DNA of 8,329 bases, from the NCBI GenBank assembly GCA_035291705.1, contig DATDRM010000153.1:1-8329 (forward strand). Direction: 5' to 3'. A model generated the notes under the pieces. It ran no database searches, had not been told where the DNA came from, and saw only the letters and a program-made list of their open reading frames with translations. Of the stretch, positions 1 through 5,919 are shown piece after piece. The position numbers were made by a program, and so were the translations under genes. Within the stretch, counting starts at the first letter, position 1. The number at the start of each line of letters is the position of its first letter. This DNA is from DATDRM01 sp035291705. GTDB lineage: Bacteria; Chloroflexota; Anaerolineae; Anaerolineales; UBA4823.

Positions 1-1242
1 CGCCAGGCTTTCCTGCTGCATGCACAAGTAAGTGTTTAAATCGGGGGATTCGACTGGCATGCCTGCATCCCACAAGGGGCTGTCGTCCAAACCAGACGAA
101 TAGGGATGCTGGTACTCGCAGAGGCCGTTGTGGTCCAGATCGTTCTTTTCGAACCACCAGTTATTCCAGCGCACGACCGGTTCATAGATTTCTTCCAGGA
201 ATTCGCGGTCCCCATCCAGCTCGAAGAGCTTCAAGGCAGCCCAGGCGATCAGCGGCGGTTTGGTGACATCGGCTTCGATCGGGAAAGTCAGGCGGGTCAC
301 GGTACCCTCGTCATGGACTGCGTCGGGGATCATGCCGTCCTGGCGTTGGTGATCGAGCAGGATGCGCAGCTGATCTTGAGCTAGGCGCATATCCACATGG
401 CGGTAGGCCAGGGCGTGGAAGTAAGCATCCCATTGCCACACGCCGACGTAGTGGACGATGGAGGGGGTCATCGCCTCGCGCGTGGTATAGAAGCGAGTGG
501 AGATCAACCCGGCGCGCATCACCCACCAGGCGTAGTAATACTGTTTTTGATATTCGCTGAGCACCTCAGGCGCCGCGGCAAACCAATCGTGCCAGCGCTG
601 GGTGGCAGTCTCTAAAGCTTTGATTGGATTGGGAATATAACGGTTGAAACCCAGGCGCGGGGTGATGTTCAGCAACAAAGCTGAGCCAACCTCAGCCTCC
701 ACAGCGAGGGTCACCTGTTGGGTTTGGGGGCTGACCGGTTGAATTGTGTTGTGAGTGATCCGTGCGTTGGTAGAGTAAGCGATATTGCGCCGGATGTCGC
801 CAGTCAGGCGCATGACACCTCCCCTGCGGTCAGTTTCGGCGGTGTCCAGGTTGGCCTGGAAAGATATTCCACAGCGGGCGGGCGGGAGGGTAAGCAAGAG
901 GGTTTCAGTATCCTGGAAAGTCAGATGAAATGTCCCAATAGAAGTATGGATATCGATCCGGTGCGGATAGGTAGTCAGGTTGAACGCCAGCGGGTTTCCC
1001 TCGCCATCCATGAATACCCATTCGTTTACCAGCGGGGGACGGTCCCGGTAAGAAGCTAGCTGACCTTCCCGCTTGAACCAACGCTCAGCCAGGCGGATCG
1101 AGAGATGATGATCGCTGCGAAAGACAAGCAAGCGTGAGCCGCGTTCACTAAATGGCATATGGCGTAGATCGATCTTATCTTTGAGGGAGAGCAGGTAAGC
1201 AGAGCGAACCTGGTAAGGGTTATTCAAGGTCATTTTTTGCAT
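1..1242 (-). CDS. GH63-like alpha-glycosidase (glucosylglycerate hydrolase / amylo-alpha-1,6-glucosidase type), partial
   Basis: The minus-strand frame is open for 414 codons from ATG 1242 to the left edge, so the C-terminus is missing. Residues 1 to about 230 look like a beta-sandwich N-terminal domain (FSERGSRLLVFR, LAERW near the start). The following part reads as an (alpha/alpha)6 glycosidase domain: WQWDAYFHALAYRH (Asp272), DGMIPDAVHDEG (302 on), TKPPLIAWA and GLDDSPLWD (Asp386, Asp387, Asp392). These motifs are typical of GH63-like mannosylglycerate/glucosylglycerate hydrolases and of proteins annotated amylo-alpha-1,6-glucosidase. An Asp of the DDSPLWD motif is the likely general acid; the general base Glu should lie beyond the edge. 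No signal peptide is seen, so it is probably cytoplasmic. The start at 1242 is preferred over the in-frame ATG at 1233 because AGGGA lies 5 bases upstream of it. The gene follows the GH13_18 phosphorylase by 8 bases, implying one operon. Family is fairly sure; substrate is inferred. Confidence 0.85.
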   Translation of the reverse strand, partial: MQKMTLNNPYQVRSAYLLSLKDKIDLRHMPFSERGSRLLVFRSDHHLSIRLAERWFKREGQLASYRDRPPLVNEWVFMDGEGNPLAFNLTTYPHRIDIHTSIGTFHLTFQDTETLLLTLPPARCGISFQANLDTAETDRRGGVMRLTGDIRRNIAYSTNARITHNTIQPVSPQTQQVTLAVEAEVGSALLLNITPRLGFNRYIPNPIKALETATQRWHDWFAAAPEVLSEYQKQYYYAWWVMRAGLISTRFYTTREAMTPSIVHYVGVWQWDAYFHALAYRHVDMRLAQDQLRILLDHQRQDGMIPDAVHDEGTVTRLTFPIEADVTKPPLIAWAALKLFELDGDREFLEEIYEPVVRWNNWWFEKNDLDHNGLCEYQHPYSSGLDDSPLWDAGMPVESPDLNTYLCMQQESLA

Positions 1243-1247
1243 AAGTA

Positions 1248-1252
1248 TCCCT
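1248..1252 (-). promoter_or_regulatory. Ribosome binding site of the GH63-like gene, overlapping the upstream stop codon
   Basis: AGGGA on the minus strand lies 5 bases before ATG 1242 and overlaps the TAG stop (1251-1253) of the upstream phosphorylase gene. This fixes the start and suggests translational coupling of the two genes. Confidence 0.6.
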
Positions 1253-3014
1253 AATGGGTCAGCCACAGCGTTTGGTACGGCAGCAGAGCTAACGCGCCTT
1301 CTCCTGGGTGAAGTCTTTCCCTGGAGATTAAATCTAATAAACTGTCTGGCTCATCTTCAAAGGCCTCTGAAAATCTAATATTTACACTCTGAGTCTGGTT
1401 TGAAACGTTCTGCAGGCAGAGCACACGTTCGCTACCCTGGGGAGAGGAACGCAGCACAGCGAAGGTCCTCTCTCCATAATCCAGGATGCGCTGATCGCCA
1501 AATGGGTGAAAGGCAGGATAAGTTGTACGGGCCTGCAACAACCGGGTATAACCGAGAAACACCCGTCGTCGCAAGGACCCTGGTTGATCCAGTTCGCGCT
1601 TAAGCTCGGCCAGCTCCAGCTTCTGCCGGTTAATCGCCCGTGATTGGTCAGATTGCCGCACGCCCTCCAGCCAACCGCGCGAACCAAAAAGGCTGTGGAA
1701 GTAAATCCCTGGCACGCCGGCCAGAGAAAGCATAATCGCCTGCGCCGCAAGGAAGCGATCTACCTGGGTCTCGATCGGCTCGCTTCTGAAAGGGTTCGAT
1801 AGAGCGTCGAAATAATTGATATTGAGCTCATAGGGGCTTCGCGATCCATCCCGGTCGTGCTTGTACGAGACCAGGCCGCCATGGGCTATGATTTGTTCTA
1901 CCAAAGAGTCGATATCTTGTTCAGGGAGGATGCCGCGCACGGGATTGAGTCCGATCCCATCATGTGAAGCCAGGAAGTTAATAAAGGCGACTTGCTTTAG
2001 TGACCGTGCGAGGCTCTCCGCCCAGTCTGAGAGGACTCGAACATTGCCAGTTTGCAGAGTGTGCAGCACCAGTGGCGGCAGAGCAAAGTTGTAAACTAGT
2101 TGTGCCTCATTGGTCCCATCCCCGAAATACGAGACGTTATCGGAATGCGATACGTTGGTCTCTGTGATCAACATCACGTGCGGAGCCACTGCATCCAGGA
2201 TTGCCCGCATGAGTTGGACAATCTGGTGGGTTTGTGGCAGGTGAAGGCAGGGTGTGCCAGTCTCCTTCCACAGGTAAGCGATGGCATCCAGGCGGATAAA
2301 CTCTGCGCCTCGGGCGACATAGAAAAGTAGCACCTCCAGGATCGCCAACAACACCTCGGGATTGTGATAATTCAGATCCACCTGGTCAGCGCTGAAGGTT
2401 GTCCAAACCTGCCGCGGGCCAGCAGAGGTTTCGAAGCGGGTCAGCAAGGGCAGCGCGCGCGGCCGGACGACATGAGAGAGGTCTGGAGTGCCTTCAATAA
2501 CGATGAAATAATCCCTGAACTCAGGCTCCGCGCGCAAAAAGCTCTGGAACCACACGTTTTGGGTGGAGACATGGTTGACCACGGCATCAAACATCAGCCT
2601 GAACTTTCGTCCCAGATAGTGCACGTCCTCCCAGTCACCAAGGGCTGGATCTACTGCCTGGTAGTCGATCACCGCAAAGCCATCATCCGACGAGTAGGGG
2701 AAGAAAGGCAGGATGTGAAGCCCGCTGACCAGACTGGTGAGATACCCTTCGCAGAATTCGGCCAATGATTGGAGGGGGTGTTTACCTGGCTCCTTAACCT
2801 GATCGCCGTAAGTGATCAAGATAGCATCGCGTTCGGAGAGTCTGAGCGGTCTGCTTCGGTTTTGCTGATGGCGCGTTTTGTCTGCCCCATAAGTAGGTAC
2901 AAGGGAAGCATCGCGCTCCAGCAAGGCACTCAAGCGGGTGAAGGTGGCCTGGCTGGTGTCTTTATCGTAGATTGCGGTCAGGTGTTCTAGAATAGAAATA
3001 TCGGTTTTATCCAT
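1251..3014 (-). CDS. GH13_18 glycoside phosphorylase, probably glucosylglycerate phosphorylase
   Basis: This 587-residue protein is an alpha-amylase-superfamily phosphorylase of GH13 subfamily 18, which cleaves an alpha-glucoside with phosphate to give alpha-glucose 1-phosphate. Catalytic-barrel motifs are visible in order: FDAVVNH (142-148), FIRLDAIAYLW with nucleophile Asp243, LITETN with acid/base Glu285, and ASHDGIG with transition-state stabiliser Asp352. A C-terminal beta domain follows from about residue 500. The stretch after the nucleophile (WKETGTPCLHLPQTH) and the length resemble the glucosylglycerate phosphorylase/YcjM branch rather than classical sucrose phosphorylases of about 490-500 residues. 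It has no signal peptide and is likely cytoplasmic. The ATG at 3014 has only a distant AAGGGA (14 bases upstream), so the start is slightly uncertain, although the next Met is residue 141. It is the first gene of the operon with the GH63-like hydrolase. Sucrose or sucrose-6-phosphate phosphorylase activity remains an alternative. Confidence 0.88.
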   Translation of the reverse strand: MDKTDISILEHLTAIYDKDTSQATFTRLSALLERDASLVPTYGADKTRHQQNRSRPLRLSERDAILITYGDQVKEPGKHPLQSLAEFCEGYLTSLVSGLHILPFFPYSSDDGFAVIDYQAVDPALGDWEDVHYLGRKFRLMFDAVVNHVSTQNVWFQSFLRAEPEFRDYFIVIEGTPDLSHVVRPRALPLLTRFETSAGPRQVWTTFSADQVDLNYHNPEVLLAILEVLLFYVARGAEFIRLDAIAYLWKETGTPCLHLPQTHQIVQLMRAILDAVAPHVMLITETNVSHSDNVSYFGDGTNEAQLVYNFALPPLVLHTLQTGNVRVLSDWAESLARSLKQVAFINFLASHDGIGLNPVRGILPEQDIDSLVEQIIAHGGLVSYKHDRDGSRSPYELNINYFDALSNPFRSEPIETQVDRFLAAQAIMLSLAGVPGIYFHSLFGSRGWLEGVRQSDQSRAINRQKLELAELKRELDQPGSLRRRVFLGYTRLLQARTTYPAFHPFGDQRILDYGERTFAVLRSSPQGSERVLCLQNVSNQTQSVNIRFSEAFEDEPDSLLDLISRERLHPGEGALALLPYQTLWLTH

Positions 3015-3075
3015 CTGCTTAGTCTGGTTCCCTTTTTATAACACAAATTCCCGGTGTTTAAAGGCTTGCGATCAA

Positions 3076-3102
3076 TAAGATTCTAATGTATGATTAATCT
3101 TA
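3076..3102. promoter_or_regulatory. Inverted repeat, possible operator of the glycosidase operon
   Basis: TAAGATT (3076-3082) and AATCTTA (3096-3102) form a perfect 7-bp inverted repeat with a 13-base spacer, 62 bases upstream of the phosphorylase start. The spacing of about two helical turns centre to centre would suit a dimeric regulator. Function is inferred only from position and symmetry. Confidence 0.3.
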
Positions 3103-3207
3103 CAGGATTGGAGCATGATCGATCCAGGAAAGGTTAGCTTGTGGAGGAGCAACTTCGGGGCGATAAATGTGTTAAAAAAGCCGCTATTTAGATGGAATAA
3201 GGCGTAT

Positions 3208-3213
3208 TATAAT
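3208..3213 (+). promoter_or_regulatory. Perfect TATAAT, candidate -10 box
   Basis: A consensus TATAAT lies in AT-rich intergenic DNA, but no good -35 is visible 16-18 bases upstream (TATTTA at best). If used, the secreted-protein gene at 3540 would have a leader of more than 300 bases including the tandem hairpins. Confidence 0.25.
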
Positions 3214-3318
3214 TAGTGAACTCCAGTGGGATATCGGAAGTCTATCTCGTAGGATGGGAACAATAATCTGATTTACTGCGTCTTTTGTAATAATAAAGCA
3301 GCACTTCATGAGCCGCGC

Positions 3319-3328
3319 TAACCGGTTA
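3319..3328. promoter_or_regulatory. TAACCGGTTA palindrome, possible sugar-regulator operator
   Basis: This is a perfect 10-bp palindrome with a central CG. LacI-family operators are often AT-flanked palindromes centred on CG, and a glycosidase operon is a plausible target. It is 305 bases from the phosphorylase start and no regulator gene is in the window, so the role is speculative. Confidence 0.2.
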
Positions 3329-3442
3329 ATCGTCGCTCGTAAGAACTACAGAATTCTGAGGCTAATAGATGAAATTGGCTGCCGCACTTCGGTGACCACG
3401 CCATCCGGTTGTTAAAACGACCGTATGACAACAAGACTGCGC

Positions 3443-3493
3443 CGATGCAAAGCATCGGTCGATGCACAGTATCGGTCGATGCACAGCATCAGA
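3443..3493 (+). repeat. Three tandem 17-bp repeats, each an inverted repeat
   Basis: Units are 3443-3459, 3460-3476 and 3477-3493, with consensus CGATGCACAGCATCGGT. Unit 1 contains a perfect 6-bp stem (CGATGC-AAA-GCATCG). Unit 2 has one mismatch (GTATCG) and unit 3 keeps a 5-bp stem (GATGC-ACA-GCATC) with its last three bases diverged. The array ends 46 bases before the ATG of the secreted-protein gene, so it could be an operator array or a structured mRNA leader. Confidence 0.75.
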
Positions 3494-3526
3494 CGAATAT
3501 CAGACTACCGGACTATTCGACTTAAA

Positions 3527-3532
3527 AAGGAG
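3527..3532 (+). promoter_or_regulatory. Ribosome binding site deciding the start at 3540
   Basis: AAGGAG ends 7 bases before ATG 3540. The in-frame ATG at 3534 is only 1 base away, and the in-frame ATG at 3462 lies inside the tandem repeats without a ribosome binding site. Confidence 0.7.
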
Positions 3533-3539
3533 AATGCCT

Positions 3540-4061
3540 ATGATACTTAGAAAGCCTGCTCTTGCTCTGGTCGCTCTGGCGATCGCCATCGGTGCCCTGG
3601 CCGGCAGCCGGGCGAGCGGATTAGCCAAAAGCGAACCCGTCTCCGCCACATTTTGGCTGACATACGAGCAGCCAGCGGAAGTTTACCTGGGCAAGGGCGG
3701 TGTGTTTATGGTCAAATCCTACTATAACGGATCAGCGGTCATCTCTCGCATCGAGCCCGATAAAACCTACGCCGACGAGGACTTGAGATTTATCGAACGC
3801 TGGCTTGAATTCCACGTGTTTGACGCTCGTGGTGCGACTGCGGCGAGCTTTCTGGGTTTGAACTATGTCTACTTCGACCTCACCAAGCGTGAAAGGCTGG
3901 CCTGGGAAGATGGTCAGCTGAGCATTTATTACTATGACCGCTACAAGTTTGAGTGGGTCGAGTGCCCAACGAAATATGTCGCGGACGAGAATCCCCCGCA
4001 CGGCCGCCTGGCTTGTGTCATGACTGATTTTGGTCTGTATGGTCTGGCCACGTTAAAATAA
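3540..4061 (+). CDS. Small secreted protein of unknown function
   Basis: I do not recognise a named family. The 173-residue product starts with a basic N-terminus (MILRKP) and a hydrophobic stretch (about 7-22) followed by small residues, which reads as a signal peptide cleaved near residues 22-30. The mature part is rich in aromatic residues and alternates hydrophobic and polar positions, suggesting a beta-sandwich. The C-terminal portion has the pattern 'LAWEDGQLSIYYYD...W...PT...RLACVMTDFGLYGLA' (119-170), which resembles the closing strands of secreted bacterial beta-sandwich (ZU5/GAIN-like) segments; this likeness is from memory of pattern only. Two Cys (142 and 159) could form a disulfide outside the membrane. 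The start at 3540 is chosen for its ribosome binding site and signal peptide. The gene is followed after 132 bases by the LysM gene, so an envelope role is plausible. Confidence 0.72.
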   Translation: MILRKPALALVALAIAIGALAGSRASGLAKSEPVSATFWLTYEQPAEVYLGKGGVFMVKSYYNGSAVISRIEPDKTYADEDLRFIERWLEFHVFDARGATAASFLGLNYVYFDLTKRERLAWEDGQLSIYYYDRYKFEWVECPTKYVADENPPHGRLACVMTDFGLYGLATLK

Positions 4062-4181
4062 GAAAATCTGGGCAAAGAGGTGGGTAGCACTGGCTGGAAG
4101 GCTCCCCGTAGGAACATTTCCCTTTCCCTGTCATGGGAAGTGGCAGGGGATGGGGTGGATGGGTAGAGGATCAGACTCTTG

Positions 4182-4187
4182 AGGAGG
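4182..4187 (+). promoter_or_regulatory. Ribosome binding site of the LysM gene
   Basis: AGGAGG lies 6 bases before ATG 4194. The in-frame TTG at 4179 is immediately before this site and cannot be the start. Confidence 0.75.
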
Positions 4188-4193
4188 AATACC

Positions 4194-5129
4194 ATGTCTA
4201 TAACTCGGAAAATCACTTTTTATTTATCAATATTCGTCCTGTTGGTCGCCGGGCTCGGGTTTACCGCCCAGCCAGCCCAGGCGGCGGCTTGCGCTAAATA
4301 CCATATTGTAAAAAAGGGCGAATACCTGGCAAAGATCGCCAGCTACTATGGCGTCACCTGGCGCTATATTGCCGACATAAACCATCTAAAGAATCCGTCG
4401 CGCATTTATGCCGGCAACAAGCTGTGCGTCTTGCTGGTAGGAGATGAAGCTAACAACGGGGATAATAACGGTGATAATGAAAATGACTATGAGGGCTTTC
4501 CCACATTCTCGATCGTCAGCGTCGTGGAAGACGAGGATGTCACCGTCAAGACCTACAATCTGCCCCCCCACGACTCGTTCGACGTCTTGATGGGTGAGAT
4601 GGGCACTAAAGGTAAGGGCGGGATCAAGGTTGATACCATCAACACCGGCAGCGGCGGCTCCAAACAGTACGTGTTCGACATCCCGAAAGCCTTGCGCGGC
4701 GAGTACCAGATCGCCATTCGCCTGCAGAGCAACACCGGCTCCGACTACTTCGCCTACAACTGGTTTTACAACAACACCAACGGTGGCGGTGGTACAGGCG
4801 GAGGCTACAAACCGCCTAAAGGCTACACCGGATTCCCAACGTTCTCAATCCTGTCCGTGATCCGCAATGAGGACGTTACCATCCAGGCTTACAACCTGCC
4901 ACCCGATGACTCGTTCAATGTCTACATGGGCCCGATGGGTACCAAGGGCGTAGGCGGGATCAAGGTCGATGAGATCGACACAGGGAGCGGCGGCTCCAAG
5001 CAGTATACGTTCGATATCCCGTCCGCCTTGAAAGGCTCATACCAGATCTCCATCCGCCTGCAGAGCACAAGCGGCTCCGGCTATTTCGCCTTTAACTGGT
5101 TCTACAATAACACCGCGGTCGATCCGTAA
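4194..5129 (+). CDS. Secreted LysM-domain protein with two 95-residue repeats
   Basis: The 311-residue protein is exported and probably binds peptidoglycan or another N-acetylglucosamine-containing glycan through one LysM domain. It has a signal peptide (1-30, hydrophobic 8-22, cleavage after AQA), then a LysM domain at about 36-80 (YHIVKKGEYLAKIASYYGV, ending AGNKLCVL). Next come an acidic, Asn-rich linker (83-100), repeat 1 (101-195), a Gly-rich linker with KPPK (197-210) and repeat 2 (213-307). The repeats share about 72 of 95 residues and run from GFPTFSI to NWFYNNT, with conserved MGxMGTKGxGGIKVD and GSGGSKQY segments. Such repeats occur with LysM in secreted Chloroflexota proteins; their function is unknown to me. 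Cys33 and Cys78 flank the LysM and could pair as a disulfide. There are no catalytic motifs. It is followed by a strong hairpin and preceded by the small secreted protein, suggesting a shared cell-surface role. Confidence 0.88.
   Translation: MSITRKITFYLSIFVLLVAGLGFTAQPAQAAACAKYHIVKKGEYLAKIASYYGVTWRYIADINHLKNPSRIYAGNKLCVLLVGDEANNGDNNGDNENDYEGFPTFSIVSVVEDEDVTVKTYNLPPHDSFDVLMGEMGTKGKGGIKVDTINTGSGGSKQYVFDIPKALRGEYQIAIRLQSNTGSDYFAYNWFYNNTNGGGGTGGGYKPPKGYTGFPTFSILSVIRNEDVTIQAYNLPPDDSFNVYMGPMGTKGVGGIKVDEIDTGSGGSKQYTFDIPSALKGSYQISIRLQSTSGSGYFAFNWFYNNTAVDP
4494..5114 (+). repeat. Intragenic duplication encoding two 95-residue domains
   Basis: Copies at 4494-4778 and 4830-5114 encode proteins identical at about 72 of 95 positions without gaps, separated by a 51-base Gly-rich linker region. 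Most differences are conservative (V/I, K/R, D/N), which indicates an old tandem duplication kept under protein-level selection. Confidence 0.85.
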
Positions 5130-5163
5130 ATCTAAGCGCCTCGCTCATCCCCCCTGTTCGTCT

Positions 5164-5196
5164 AGATGCGACGCACTTTTGAAGTGCGTCGCATCT
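5164..5196 (+). terminator. Perfect 15-bp hairpin between LysM gene and oxidoreductase gene
   Basis: AGATGCGACGCACTT (5164-5178) pairs perfectly with 5182-5196 around the loop TTG; a G-U and a C-G pair can extend it outward. It begins 34 bases after the LysM stop, as expected for a terminator, but no U-run follows (GGTGTAATAATC), so it may instead stabilise the mRNA 3' end or be an interspersed palindromic repeat. The ribosome binding site of the next gene starts 14 bases downstream. Confidence 0.6.
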
Positions 5197-5210
5197 GGTG
5201 TAATAATCAA

Positions 5211-5216
5211 AGGAGG
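5211..5216 (+). promoter_or_regulatory. Ribosome binding site deciding a TTG start
   Basis: AGGAGG (within AAAGGAGG) lies 6 bases before TTG 5223. The only upstream ATG in frame (5166) is inside the hairpin stem and has no ribosome binding site. Confidence 0.75.
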
Positions 5217-5222
5217 TTTCTC

Positions 5223-5816
5223 TTGACCACCACCATCCAATCGACCCAAGAAAGGCTCCAGCAGTTCTTTAAGTACCTCAACCGCTTCATGCTGCTGATG
5301 TGGCGCCTGGGATTTGGATCCTATATGAATCGCCCGGAGCTCAGTGGGCGCATCATGGTGCTCACGCATAACGGGCGCAAGACCGGGCTGCGCCGGCAGA
5401 CGCCGGTTAACTTCGCCATCGTTGACGGGGAAGTCTACTGCGTCGCCGGGTTTGGCCGCGGGTCCGATTGGTACCGCAACCTCCTGGCTGAACCGCGGGT
5501 CGATGTCTGGCTGCCGAAAGGTTGGTGGGCTGGGATCGCAGAGGATATCTCCGACAGCCCACGGCGTATCCAAATTATCCGCCAGGTGATGATCGCTAGC
5601 GGCTTTGCGGCGCGCCTGGCCGGGATCGACCCCTTGCGCATGTCCGATGAGGAATTGGCAGACGCATCCGCTTCGTATCCACTGGTCCACATCCGCCGCA
5701 CCGAGGCCCGCACTGGCCTGGGTGGCCCTGGCGACCTGGCCTGGGTCTGGCCGTGGACCACGGTGATCTTGTTGATCCTGCTGCTGTTTCGTCCAAGATC
5801 AAGAAGATCTCACTAG
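5223..5816 (+). CDS. Deazaflavin (F420)-dependent nitroreductase-family protein with C-terminal membrane helix
   Basis: The 197-residue product matches the split-beta-barrel family of deazaflavin-dependent nitroreductases (Ddn-like), which use reduced coenzyme F420 to reduce quinones or other small molecules. The core is residues 40-100: HNGRKTGLRRQTPVNF (49-64), DGEVYCVAGFGRGSDWYRNL (68-87) and AEPRVDVWLPKG (89-100), corresponding to the family's GRKSG...P.WY.NL.A.P pattern. A helical extension (about 108-160, with DPLRMSDEEL) follows. A hydrophobic segment (173-188, AWVWPWTTVILLILLL) ending in a basic tail (RPRSRRSH) looks like a tail anchor with its basic end on one membrane face. Typical Ddn-like proteins are about 140-150 residues and lack this anchor. 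The start is TTG, chosen for its ribosome binding site. F420 use is inferred from family; binding is not proven and some members use FMN or heme. Confidence 0.82.
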   Translation: MTTTIQSTQERLQQFFKYLNRFMLLMWRLGFGSYMNRPELSGRIMVLTHNGRKTGLRRQTPVNFAIVDGEVYCVAGFGRGSDWYRNLLAEPRVDVWLPKGWWAGIAEDISDSPRRIQIIRQVMIASGFAARLAGIDPLRMSDEELADASASYPLVHIRRTEARTGLGGPGDLAWVWPWTTVILLILLLFRPRSRRSH

Positions 5817-5846
5817 CTGAGCAAATCTCTCGTTAATTATCTGGGT

Positions 5847-5852
5847 TATAAT
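5847..5852 (+). promoter_or_regulatory. TATAAT box, candidate promoter of the methyltransferase gene
   Basis: A perfect TATAAT lies 67 bases before the TTG start at 5920. No clear -35 is seen. A transcript would begin near 5858-5860, giving a leader of about 60 bases and excluding the in-frame TTG at 5860 as a normal start. Confidence 0.4.
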
Positions 5853-5908
5853 CTAAGAATTGGGGAAATTCACGGTTACTTTTCCCTCTTTCAATTCTTC
5901 CCCTGTCC

Positions 5909-5913
5909 AGGAG
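5909..5913 (+). promoter_or_regulatory. Ribosome binding site deciding a TTG start
   Basis: AGGAG lies 6 bases before TTG 5920. The earlier in-frame TTG at 5860 has no ribosome binding site and would add 20 residues not expected for the family. Confidence 0.65.
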
Positions 5914-5919
5914 TCGATT

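Larger units (their letters stand above)
3015..3539. other. 525-base intergenic region between divergent genes
   Basis: No convincing gene is seen here. It contains the start regions of the minus-strand glycosidase operon and the plus-strand secreted-protein gene. Notable items are a TTATAA box (3036-3041) possibly serving the minus-strand operon, a 7-bp inverted repeat (3076-3102), a perfect TATAAT (3208-3213), a TAACCGGTTA palindrome (3319-3328) and the 17-bp tandem hairpin repeats (3443-3493). A 33-codon ORF (3115-3216) is probably spurious. Confidence 0.6.

Noticed and set aside
106..1059. Several plus-strand ORFs of 70-110 codons in the first kilobase
   Set aside because: They are antisense to the GH63-like gene, whose frame is open throughout and shows family motifs.
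3115..3216. 33-codon plus-strand ORF in the divergent intergenic region
   Set aside because: It has no well-spaced ribosome binding site and no recognisable features; a short basic peptide in AT-rich DNA is expected by chance.
3443..3493. Tandem repeats as a CRISPR array
   Set aside because: Units are contiguous 17-mers without spacers and no cas genes are present.
3462..3539. Upstream extension of the secreted-protein gene to ATG 3462
   Set aside because: The start lies in the tandem repeats without a ribosome binding site and would place 26 extra residues before a good signal peptide.
4116..4155. Possible terminator between the secreted-protein and LysM genes
   Set aside because: TTCCC/GGGAA and CCCTG/CAGGG give only 5-bp competing stems and there is no U-run.
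5145..5690. 181-codon minus-strand ORF opposite the oxidoreductase gene
   Set aside because: It is a shadow of the nitroreductase-family gene in GC-rich coding sequence, with no motifs of its own.
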